This document shows positions 1-7,261 of a stretch of DNA of 17,500 nucleotides, piece after piece. This DNA is from Chromera velia (lineage: Eukaryota; Sar; Chromeraceae). The translations under genes were made by a program, and so were the position numbers. How positions within the stretch are numbered: position 1 is the stretch's first letter; the number at the start of each line of letters is the position of its first letter. Below the pieces are notes generated by a model that worked only from the letters and a program-made list of their open reading frames with translations, ran no database searches and was not told where the DNA came from. The stretch spans positions 117,513 to 135,012 of the forward strand of contig JAHBMJ010005801.1 in assembly GCA_018398765.1 (NCBI GenBank), in the 5' to 3' direction.

Positions 1-181
1 TTTCTTTCTTTTCTTTCTTTCTTTCTTTCTGTTCCTCGCCATCTGCCTTCTTGTCTTGCTTCCTTTCTTTCTTTCTGTTCCTCGCCATCTGCCTTCTTGT
101 CTTGCTTCCTTCCTTCCTTCCTTCCTTTCTTTCTTTCTTTCTTTCTGTTTCTCGCCATCTGCCTTCTTTTCTTTCTTTCTT

Positions 182-230
<49 letters not shown>

Positions 231-373
231 TCTTTCTTTCTTTCTTTCTGTTCCTCGCCATCTGCCTTCTTGTCTTGCGTATTTCCTTTTTTTCTGTTTC
301 TCGCCATCTGCCTTCTTGTCTTGCTTCCTTTCTTTCTTTCTGTTCCTCGCTATCTGCTTTCTTGTCTTGCTTC
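1..373. repeat. TTTC microsatellite with interspersed ~32-bp minisatellite unit
   Basis: The block is TTTC/TTCC repeat (with a CT run near 186-215) interrupted by six near-identical units that start CTGTTCCTCGCCATCTGCC and end in CTTGTCTTGC, at about 29, 75, 145, 248, 295 and 340. Several variants differ by single T/C changes, such as TTTCTCGCC for TTCCTCGCC. Long open frames across it are low-complexity Phe/Ser/Leu and are not genes. The array reaches the window edge, so its full length is unknown. It lies about 110 bp past the stop of the minus-strand gene at 484-1554. Confidence 0.9.
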
Positions 374-483
374 AGTTTTAGGAGTTGCGCCAAAAGCGCA
401 AACGGGGCAGCAAAATAACATTGTACAGAGATCTTATCTCGGGTCAAGTTGCATATATCATCCGCTCGTCCGAGCAGGGAAAT

Positions 484-583
484 TTACAGTGTCCACACTC
501 CGCGAATCGAAATCCTTTGGGCTTGTTCGTCCTCTGTGGCTGTGCCCTTCTCCTTCTCCTCCAACTCTTCGTTCAACTGCACA

Positions 584-624
<41 letters not shown>

Positions 625-625
625 A

Positions 626-668
<43 letters not shown>

Positions 669-672
669 ACAA

Positions 673-731
<59 letters not shown>

Positions 732-1554
732 GACAGACCATTGTATAGTTTCTTTCTCTCCGTTTCTTCATGCATGAACACAACACAGAAAAAGAAGTAA
801 AGCAACAAAGACAAAGGAACATCAAGACAGACAGACAGACAGATAGATAGACAGACAGAGACAGGGGCAGACACAGACACAGGCGCCGGGTAGAGAGGAA
901 GAGGAATGACTCTTGAGTGCATGTGTGTTTGAGTCCGTTTGCGTCATCACCCCTCCACAGTGTGACGAACACTGCTTCATCGGGAGACGGAAAAGCTGCC
1001 AGAAACAACAAGCTGCAAAAGAGACTCACTTGCAGGCAGGCAAGCACTTCCTCAAACTCAAAGGCCCGAGTCTCTTTGGACTCTGCCCCCTCGTCTCTGT
1101 CCTGGAAATCCTTCACCTTCTTGATGAGGTTGCGAATGACATCAGAAAACGCAGGAGAGCCCGACACAGCACCCGTGCGGGGGTCTTTCTTGTAATCTTC
1201 GCTCCCGTACCCCAGACACAGACCCACATCCCGTCTGTATGCCTCCAGAGTATCCGCGCGTTTATGAATGGGCCTGTGCTTGGGATTCTTCGAGTCAAAA
1301 GTTGGTCTGTCAAAGGCCAGCTTCGTTAAAAAACGACAAATGTCATTCGGACATATGCACTTGTAGAGCTCCTGGGGAGGCTTTGTGAAGATCTCGTCGG
1401 TGAGCTTGAAGCTTTTGAACAGAAAGTCGTTCTCCAGCTCGCCTCTGTCTGTGACAAAAAATTTCAAAAAGGCCTTGTGTCTGTTTTTTGCATCTTTCGT
1501 CAGGCCCGTTCCCAACATGCCTGCGCCTTCACCACCCGTCGCTGTCTCTGCCAT
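484..1554 (-). CDS. Two-exon gene; protein resembling the N-terminal domain of tyrosine-recombinase-like mobile-element proteins
   Basis: Exon 1 is 1554-1030 and exon 2 is 576-484, joined in phase 0 by CAA|GTGAGT and GTGCAG|TTG, giving 205 aa. The ATG at 1554 (MAETATGG) is preferred because the in-frame upstream ATG at 1653 adds only residues encoded by a 31-bp tandem duplication. Residues 20-170 carry CPNDICRFLTKLAFDRPTF (69-87), a basic TLEAYRRDVG (102-111), and GSPAFSDVIRNLIKKVKDF (132-150) followed by Arg/Glu-rich sequence ending EFEEVLACL. From memory of families, this order resembles the helical core-binding domain of crypton/tyrosine-recombinase-like proteins of diatoms and oomycetes (GNPT..S..V..LIK.VK...R..G..S pattern). 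The catalytic domain (R, HxxR, Y) is absent. Exon 2 is charged and ends GVWTL. It may be a domesticated or truncated relative; function is unknown. Gene structure is fairly sure, family assignment is tentative. Confidence 0.65.
577..1029 (-). repeat. Intron of the 484-1554 gene, filled with GT, CT and TCTG-type microsatellites
   Basis: On the sense (minus) strand the intron begins GTGAGTCTC, runs through TCTG/TCTA tetranucleotides (plus-strand 820-872), then a CT tract (672-722) and a GT tract (581-671), and ends GTGCAG. It is 453 nt, a multiple of three, and has no stop codon in the gene's frame. The pyrimidine tract and UG run sit where a branch point and polypyrimidine tract are expected. 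Confidence 0.75.
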
Positions 1555-1571
1555 TTTCTGAAAGGACCGGC

Positions 1572-1633
1572 AAAGACAGAGAGGCACTGTGAAGAGACTG
1601 CCAAAGACAGAGAGGCACTGTGAAGAGACTGCC
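1572..1633. repeat. 31-bp tandem duplication in the 5' leader
   Basis: Two perfect copies of a 31-bp unit beginning AAAGACAGAGAGGCACTGTG sit at 1572-1602 and 1603-1633, immediately upstream of the likely ATG (1554) of the minus-strand gene. The length is not a multiple of three, which argues against this stretch being coding. Confidence 0.9.
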
Positions 1634-1762
1634 AGTGCGTGCACGGAACGCAAGAGTCTTCACACGAACGTCGAGGCGTACGCCGTTCTGGTAGTGCTGC
1701 TGTTGTCATGGGGTGACGCCTCGATTGGTCTTTTCTGCCAGCTGCGTTTCTGTTGCCATGGT

Positions 1763-1850
1763 TGTCCAGCCAGCCAGCCAGCCAGCCAGCCATGCAGAGA
1801 GACATGCATGCATGCATGCCGTCTCCATGCATGCCGTCTACGTGCGTGTA
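1763..1850. repeat. CCAG tetranucleotide run followed by ATGC-rich run
   Basis: About seven CCAG units (1766-1792) are followed by repeated CATGCATG and two CATGC-CGTCT repeats. This is simple-sequence DNA upstream of the minus-strand gene. No gene is visible in 1640-2040. Confidence 0.85.
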
Positions 1851-1857
1851 CATGCAG

Positions 1858-2034
1858 AATTTTATCTGATTGGAAATCTGATGCCTCCCTATGGACGTTT
1901 GGGTGGCGCTTGCCAATATGTTGAGGTTTCGGGCCCCATATAGGTTTTTCGCAAGGTCATTTTCTCCAGTATGACTTTCGCGCGTCCCTATGGGCGCGTC
2001 AGATTTCAAAAATCTGAATGGCGTCAGATTTCCC
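1858..2034. promoter_or_regulatory. Cluster of AAATCTGA/TCAGATTT elements and paired CCCTATGG blocks
   Basis: ATCTGA appears in both orientations five times: two in 1862-1882, an 8-bp inverted repeat TCAGATTT-CAA-AAATCTGA at 1999-2017, and another TCAGATTT at 2024-2031. A CCCTATGG(A/G)CG block is repeated near 1887 and 1987. It lies 300-480 bp upstream of the ATG of the minus-strand gene. Whether this is a promoter, a transposon end or both cannot be told from the sequence. Confidence 0.35.
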
Positions 2035-2193
2035 ATATATTAATACGTTACCATGCATAATAATTAACTAATACGTATATTGATACGTATATCGCCTCGG
2101 GGGGCAGCTCATGCAGCTCTGCTGAGATCAGCCGAGAGGCCCTGAGATTGCACGCCCTCGCATAATGCATTTTTTCTTTTAATTTTAGGTCGT

Positions 2194-2219
2194 GCGATCG
2201 ATCGCGTGCATGCATGCAC
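2194..2219. other. Two adjacent perfect palindromes
   Basis: GCGATCGATCGC (2194-2205) is immediately followed by GTGCATGCATGCAC (2206-2219). Both are exact self-complements, 12 and 14 bp. A pyrimidine-rich TTTTTTCTTTTAATTTTAG lies just upstream and resembles a plus-strand splice acceptor, but no supporting exon structure was found. Confidence 0.8.
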
Positions 2220-2347
2220 CATGCAGGATACCACTTCCACAGGCTCCAGTGGCATGCCGGGGCCCAGCAAAAAATCGTTCAGACCAAAGCCTCTTAGTAT
2301 TAATCCTCAGGGCCGTCTTGCAAAAAGACTGTCTGGAGTCTGGACGA

Positions 2348-2475
2348 TGAAAGTGGAAAGACTATCATGTGAACAGACAGAAAGATAGAAGTGGCGAGTT
2401 CGTTATTCAATTAAGCACGAAAGATAAAAGTGAAGAGAACTTCAATGTTTGCGTGTTTATCTTCATATATAGGAG
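2348..2475. repeat. Short upstream copy of the 38-bp minisatellite plus its tail
   Basis: One full 38-bp unit (2348-2385, about the same as the units at 2941-3348) and a partial second unit are followed by a tail at 2418-2475 (AGAACTTCAATGTTTGCGTG, then TTTATCTTCATATATA). The same tail follows the large array at about 3345-3402, so the whole module is duplicated on either side of the AT-rich block. Confidence 0.8.
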
Positions 2476-2940
2476 TTCTTAGTTTGTTCTTATATTATTC
2501 CACAACCATTCATAACTATTCAAATCATTTTAAGTTCTATCATTTTTTTTTTTCAAAGTTCTTTATCTATCTTTATCAAAAGTATTCAAAATTTGGTAAA
2601 TTACCCACAGTGGTATATAAATTATAACTGAAATTACGTAAGTTTACACATTTTTTTTTCTCTATCTCTAATTTTATATGTCCAGCTGCAAATGGGGCTT
2701 TGAATAAACGTAAGTCTTTTCGGTTTTCCTACTAAATCTCTCCCCAACAAGAATTTTACAGAAACGTAAACTCATAATGTATTGCTATGGTGAATATGTT
2801 AAAAATTCTGCTAAAAATTCCTTGTGAGGAAGTCTTTGTTGTTTTTTCTTCAAATGTTGTAAGCTTTATCCTCCATCCTCCTCCAAATGATTCTGCTTTA
2901 AATTTTATATTTTAGGAAGGCAAAAACATTCTGGAAAGAC
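2476..2940. other. AT-rich spacer, no gene seen
   Basis: The stretch is clearly more AT-rich than its flanks and contains T-runs at 2541-2552 and 2651-2660. Open frames are short and of low-complexity composition. No RNA gene or domain was recognised. It sits exactly between the two copies of the 38-bp-repeat module. Confidence 0.5.
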
Positions 2941-3348
2941 GAAAGTGGAGAGGCTGTCATGCAAACAGACAGAAAGATGGAAGTGGAGAGGCCGTCATAC
3001 AAAGAGACAGAAAGACGAAAGTGGAGAGGCCGTCACGCAAACAGACAAAAAGATAAAAGTGGAGAGACGCCATGCAAACAGACAGAAAGATGGAAGCGGA
3101 GAGGCGCCATGCAAACAGACAGAAAGATGGAAGCGGAGAGGCGCCATGCAAACAGACAGAAAGATGAAAGTGGAGAGGCCGTCATGCAAACAGACAAAAA
3201 GATGGAAGTGGAGAGGCCGTTATGCAAACAGACAGAAAGATGAAAGTGGAGAGGCCGTCATGCAAGAAGATAGAACGATTAAAGTAGAGAGGCCGTCATG
3301 CAAATAGATAGAAAGATGAAAGTGGAGAGGCCTTCATTCAAGCAGAAA
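2941..3348. repeat. 38-bp minisatellite, about 10.7 units
   Basis: Units start at 2941, 2979, 3017, 3055, 3093, 3131, 3169, 3207, 3245, 3283 and 3321. Consensus first half is GAAAGTGGAGAGGCCGTCAT and second half is GCAAACAGACAGAAAGAT. Units vary by substitution only, e.g. GACGCCATG or GGCGCCATG for GGCCGTCATG in units 4 to 6. Because 38 is not a multiple of three and the unit has few stops, open frames appear on both strands; these are artefacts. The array ends in a tail shared with 2418-2475. Confidence 0.95.
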
Positions 3349-3402
3349 AGGTGAAAGTGGAGAGAAGTTCAACGTCTGCATGTTTATCTTTATATAAGAC
3401 TT
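3349..3402. repeat. Tail of the 38-bp-repeat module, second copy
   Basis: GTGAAAGTGGAGAGAAGTTC followed by AACGTCTGCATGTTTATC and TTTATATAAGACTTCT matches 2418-2475 with scattered substitutions and one small indel. This shared end defines a boundary of the repeated element. Confidence 0.75.
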
Positions 3403-3697
3403 CTGGCCTGAAGATTTGATCCTCTCACCACGTATCCAGACAGAAGCTTAATTGAACTGTGTATGCAGAGTACGTAACAAGGTCAGTCAAAAAGCTGCTG
3501 CTTAGCTGTATGTACAGACACAGGATTGACTGCAAATTTAAACCTACTGGTGGGCCTGTTACCTCCATCCTCCAGATGTATAGGAGAATATGCAGCTATG
3601 TCTGTCCCATACCAGTTCTTTTTTGCCATCGAAGATCCTATAGCTTAATTGAATGCATTGGCGTGGCTGAGATCGATCTTGTGCCATGCACTGACGT

Positions 3698-3805
3698 CCC
3701 GCACATATTGCTTGAGGGGCACGTTTCTCTCTGCATGTTGTGCAGAGGGATGGATTGTTTTCTCGCGACCGTTCGCACAGAGCCCGCCATGCGTGACGGA
3801 TGGGT
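3698..3805 (+). repeat. Dispersed repeat, copy 1
   Basis: Three blocks are shared with 6612-6736: CCCGCACA-NN-TTGCTTGAGG running into GGCACGTTTCT; CGCGACCGTTCGCACAGAGC (CGCGATCGTTCGCACGGAGC in copy 2); and GCGTGACGGATGGGT. The blocks are in the same order and orientation with diverged sequence between them, as expected for two old copies of one dispersed element. Confidence 0.8.
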
Positions 3806-3820
3806 TATGTTATGTTATGT

Positions 3821-3965
3821 AGGGTCGGGATACTGTGGGTATCTCCTCTACAGGAGTATCCCACCCCTATATCATGCATAGTTTATTTCTTTGTGTTACC
3901 TTGGCTCACCCCCTGAGAAGGGATAGTCTTTGGGCAAAATTGCCTTCTGACTCAATAAATTACTT
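3821..3965 (+). mobile_element. Possible retroelement 3' end
   Basis: A hairpin with 8-bp arms GGGATACT/AGTATCCC (about 3829-3862) is followed by sequence ending CTGACTCAATAAATTACTTG, which contains an AATAAA polyadenylation motif near 3954. A short TTATG repeat precedes it. The arrangement recalls the 3' end of LINE or SINE-like elements, but no reverse transcriptase, no target-site duplication and no poly(A) tail were found. This is a suggestion only. Confidence 0.2.
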
Positions 3966-4262
3966 GATAACGTTTAAATTGGACAGATTCTTGCTCAAAC
4001 CGATGTGCCATTAATTAGCTCAACCGGTAGCATTGTCGTGTGGCAGAAAAACCTCAACCGGCTGCTCAAATCTTGACGTTGACTTGAGCCTCAGGAAGCC
4101 CCGTGCCAAGCGAGGAAAACCAGTGTATTTGCGACACTGATGAAAAACCTCCAAGACACATTATGCGACCCTCTTACCCACCCCCTAGTTCCAAGCAGCC
4201 CAGCATTTTTCGTTATCGAATCGTCGATAGGCATGGTAACGTTCTTCATTATTCAACAATTA
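3966..4262. other. Spacer, nothing recognised
   Basis: The stretch contains CTCAACCGG twice (about 4019 and 4055) and otherwise unremarkable mixed sequence leading into the tetranucleotide satellite. No gene, RNA or mobile-element hallmark was recognised. Confidence 0.4.
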
Positions 4263-4290
4263 TATTCATTCATTCATTCATCCATTCATT

Positions 4291-4402
4291 ACCGCCCTAC
4301 AAGCGGGCCAGTCAGAGTCACTGTAGTACAGTAAGGGCGGTCCTGTGGGAGCGGTCTAGTCAAAGTGGTCCGGGGAGAGCAATCAAGTCAAGTCCGGTAC
4401 CA
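4291..4402 (+). repeat. GC-rich module A (long form)
   Basis: It begins ACCGCCCTACAAGCGGGCCA, then GTCAGAGTCACTGTAG, followed by GCGGTC-type sub-repeats (GGGCGGTCC, GAGCGGTCTAGTC, GTGGTCCGGGGAGAGC), and ends GTCCGGTACCATCC where the ATCC satellite resumes. Of the four copies it is closest to module D, sharing the extra GAGCGGTCTAGTCAAAG segment. Confidence 0.9.
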
Positions 4403-5065
4403 TCCATCCATCCATCCATCCATTCATTCACTCATTCATTCATTCATTCATTCATTCATTCATTTGTCCATTCAATGTCAGACATTCATTCATTCATTCG
4501 TCCATTCATTCATTCATTCATTCATTCATTCGTTTCACTCATCTACTCATTTATTCATTTACCCATTCCCACTCATCTATTCATTCATTCATTTATTCAT
4601 TCAAATTCATTCATTCATCCATCCATTCATTCATTCATTCATTCATCCATTTATCCATTCATTCATTCATCCATTCGTCCATTCATTCCTTCATTCATTC
4701 ACGCATTCAGTCAGTCATTCATTCATCCATTCGTCCATTCATCCATCTATCTATCCATTCATCCATTCATTCATTCATCCATTCGTCCATTCATTTATTC
4801 ATTCATTCACGCACTCAGTCACTCATTCATTCATCCATTCGTCTATTCATCCATTCATCTATCTATCCATTCATTTAGTCATTCATCCATTCCTTCATTC
4901 ATCCATTCATTCATTCATTCATCCATTCATCCATTCATTCATTCATTCATTCATCCATTCATCCATTCATCCATGCCTCCATCCATTCATTCATCCATTC
5001 ATTCATCCATTGATTCATTAAAATTCATTTATTCATTTCTTCACTCACTCATTCATTCATTCATT

Positions 5066-5157
5066 ACCGCCCTACAAGCGGCCAGTCAGAGTCACTGTGG
5101 CCCATTGAGAGCGGTCAGGTGGTCCGGGGAGAGCGGTCCAGTCGGGTCCAGTGCCAT
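5066..5157 (+). repeat. GC-rich module B (short form)
   Basis: ACCGCCCTACAAGCGGCCAG through GTCCAGTGCCATCCA. It lacks the AGCGGTCTAGTCAAAG segment of the long form. It is nearly identical to module C, 179 bp downstream. Confidence 0.9.
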
Positions 5158-5244
5158 CCATCCAATGACATCCAGCCAGCCATCCATTCATCCATTCATC
5201 CATCCATTCATCCATCCATTCATTCATTCATTCATTCATTCATT

Positions 5245-5336
5245 ATCGCCCTACAAGCGGCCAGTCAGAGTCACTGTGGTCCATTGAGAGCGGTCAGGTG
5301 GTCCGGGGAAAGCGGTCCAGTCGGGTCCAGTGCCAT
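5245..5336 (+). repeat. GC-rich module C (short form)
   Basis: It differs from module B by only a few substitutions (ATCGCC for ACCGCC, GGTCC for GGCCC, GGGGAAAG for GGGGAGAG). The shared flanking ATTC sequence suggests B and C arose by a recent tandem duplication of about 179 bp. Confidence 0.9.
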
Positions 5337-5518
5337 CCATCCATCCCCCCATCCATCCATTCACTCATTCATCCATTCACCCATTCACCCATTCACTCAT
5401 TCATCCATTCAATTAATGACGTCGATTCATTCACTCAGTCAATGACATTCATCCATTCATTCATTCATCGCATTTATCTTCGTCTTCTCTAACGAAACAA
5501 GAAGGTCGATTCAGTCAC

Positions 5519-5634
5519 GGCGGTCCCTACAAAGTGGGCTAGTCAGAGTCACTGTGGTCCAGTGAAAGCGGTCTTGTACGAGCGGTCTAGTCAAAGAGGT
5601 CCGGGGAGAGCGGTCCAGTCGGGTCCAGTGCCAT
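5519..5634 (+). repeat. GC-rich module D (long form)
   Basis: It starts CGGCGGTCCCTACAAAGTGG and shares the AGTCAGAGTCACTGTGG core, the long-form GAGCGGTCTAGTCAAAG segment and the ending GTCGGGTCCAGTGCCATC. Its beginning is the most diverged of the four. Non-satellite sequence (TCTTCGTCTTCTCTAACG) precedes it. Confidence 0.85.
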
Positions 5635-6263
5635 CATCCATCCATCCATCCATCCATCCATCCATCTATCCATCCATTCCTTCCTTCCTTCCTTCCTTCA
5701 TTCATTCATTTATTCATTCATTCATTCGTCCATTCATTTGGCAATGTTCATCCATTCATCCATCCATTCATCCATTCGTCCATTCATCCATCCATTCATC
5801 CATTCACTCATCCATTAATCCATTCATCCATCTATCCATTCATTCATTCATTCATCCATCCATTCACTCATTCATTCATTCATTCGTTCATTCATCCCTT
5901 CTCCCTTCCATTCATTCATTCGTTCATCCACCCATTCATTCATTCATTCATTCATTCGTTCATGCATTCATTCATCCATTCATCCGTTCATCCATGCATC
6001 CATCCATCCATCCATTCATTCATTCATTCATTCATTCAATGACATTCATCCATTCATCCGTTCAATGACATCCATGCATCCATCCATTCATTCATCCATC
6101 CATCCATTCGTCCATTCATCCATTCGTCCATCCATCCATTCATCCATTCATTCACTAGTTCATTCATTCGTCCATTCATCCATTCATCCATCTATCCATT
6201 CATTCATTCATTCATTCATTCANCATTCATCCATTCATCCATCCATTCATCCATTCATCCAAT

Positions 6264-6611
6264 GCAAACGGTCTGGAGTGGGACAGTCTCTTCTCACCTC
6301 TCCTCTCCCGACTTCGAAGGGGCTGTGATGGAATGGCCGGCGGGCTGTGTTCGTGGTGGATGCGGCGTTGAGGAGAGGCCGGATTGGCGAGTGAATGGAG
6401 GCATAGAGGCAAGCTGCATCTGTGGGCGGTGGCAGCATGTGACGGCTGCAGTTTGTGGAAGCTGGAGGCGGTCGGTGGTCCGGTGTGAAGAGAGGAGCTG
6501 CGTGGTGTTGTGGGTCTTGTGAGCAAGGGGGTGTCGCGATCAGGCTTCACTCGCGCGCGTCAATTATGCATGCCAATTAATTGAGTTGCATGCTTGCGTC
6601 AAAGAGTTAAT
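6264..6611. other. GC-rich spacer, no gene recognised
   Basis: The plus strand is G-rich with repeated TGGAGGCGG-like motifs, and open frames on both strands are short and unrecognised. At 6530-6561 a 30-bp element GTGTCGCGATCAGGCTTCAC followed by TCGCGCGCGT is repeated with two changes at 6735-6764, inside and just beyond the second dispersed-repeat copy. Confidence 0.5.
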
Positions 6612-6736
6612 CCCGCACAGGTTGCTTGAGGGGCACGTTTCTTAAAGTTTTCGCGGATACACTTATGCGCATGGCTCGAACTTTCCGCGATCGTTCGCAC
6701 GGAGCTGTTGCATTGCACGTTGCGTGACGGATGGGT
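6612..6736 (+). repeat. Dispersed repeat, copy 2
   Basis: Same order of three blocks as at 3698-3805, with a longer middle segment containing GGCTCGAACTTTCC, loosely like a tRNA/SINE B box. No matching A box was found, so a SINE origin is only a thought. Confidence 0.75.
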
Positions 6737-6878
6737 GTCGCGATCTGGCTTCACCCGCGCGCGTTACCCTTTGAGCCAGGTCGCGGCGGTATACAGAACT
6801 AGACAAGAACCGAGGCCCTGGGCCCCGGCAATCAAATTTAATTAGTAGCGGACCCCCTAAATGGCCCCCCGAGGCACT

Positions 6879-6896
6879 CACCCAACTGGTTGGGTG
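6879..6896. other. Short perfect hairpin
   Basis: CACCCAAC-TG-GTTGGGTG forms an 8-bp stem with a 2-nt loop. The surrounding 6740-7080 has no recognised gene; the hairpin is about 380 bp upstream of the discoidin-gene start codon. No function is known. Confidence 0.6.
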
Positions 6897-7082
6897 TATC
6901 CCGTTTGTAGGCTCGCGCCTTGTAATTGTTGCGCCACACGGTCCAGCAGTATATCTTCACCCCTCGAGTTGGCGCAGAGTATATACTACATCATCTCCTC
7001 TGCATCCTCTGACACTCCGCTTGGCGTTCGCACATGCAGGAGGGCAATCGTCGTGGTGTGAACTGAGTCAACTCCTCATTTT

Positions 7083-7165
7083 GCGGTTTCCGATGTATAG
7101 TGAAATAGATACTGTATATATACATATATATGTAGACACAAGCTGGGTTTGACTGACCTACATAT
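7083..7165 (+). promoter_or_regulatory. AT-rich 5' region of the discoidin-domain gene
   Basis: The stretch CTGTATATATACATATATAT at 7112-7131 includes TATATATA and self-complementary TACATATATATGTA. It lies 100-180 bp upstream of the chosen start codon, a plausible core promoter or 5'UTR. No initiator or defined site can be assigned. Confidence 0.3.
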
Positions 7166-7261
7166 ATGATATCATTTCATAGGCTCTCCGTGTCTGTCAC
7201 GTCAGTGACCTCTGTGAAGAGGTTTCGGACATGCTCAGGGCGCGCAGGACAATCGCGTCGA

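Larger units (their letters stand above)
4263..6263. repeat. 2-kb ATTC/ATCC tetranucleotide satellite
   Basis: The region is almost entirely (CATT)n and (CATC)n with occasional CGTT, CACT and CAGT variants. It is interrupted by four GC-rich modules and by recurrent CAATGACAT motifs. Long Ser/His/Ile/Phe/Pro frames through it follow from the 4-bp period and are not proteins. One ambiguous base is at 6223, so the length here may be an assembly estimate. Confidence 0.97.

Noticed and set aside
51-800. Ser/Phe/Leu-rich and Thr/His-repeat frames on the plus strand
   Set aside because: They are microsatellite translations and overlap the intron and exon of the well-supported minus-strand gene.
2206-2388. 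A 60-aa plus-strand frame containing KPLSINPQGRLAKRLSG preceded by a splice-acceptor-like tract
   Set aside because: It runs into the 38-bp minisatellite and stops; no partner exon or family match could be found, though a transposon remnant remains possible.
2945-3307. Overlapping Lys/Arg-rich frames on the plus strand and Ser/Phe/Cys frames on the minus strand
   Set aside because: The 38-bp period rotates the frame, so the same repeat reads open in several frames; no sign of selection for protein.
3459-3881. 140-aa Cys-rich plus-strand frame
   Set aside because: It overlaps the dispersed repeat and the candidate retroelement tail, and has no recognisable domain.
4263-6263. Possible CRISPR-like array or regularly interspaced repeats
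   Set aside because: The modules are unevenly spaced, the spacers are tetranucleotide satellite rather than unique sequence, and the context is eukaryotic.
4103-6328. Very long open frames rich in His, Ser, Ile, Phe and Pro across the satellite
   Set aside because: They follow from the stop-free 4-bp period, shift frame with every variant and have no conserved domain.
6612-6770. tRNA gene suggested by a B-box-like GGCTCGAACTTTCC
   Set aside because: No acceptor stem, A box or cloverleaf could be folded around it.
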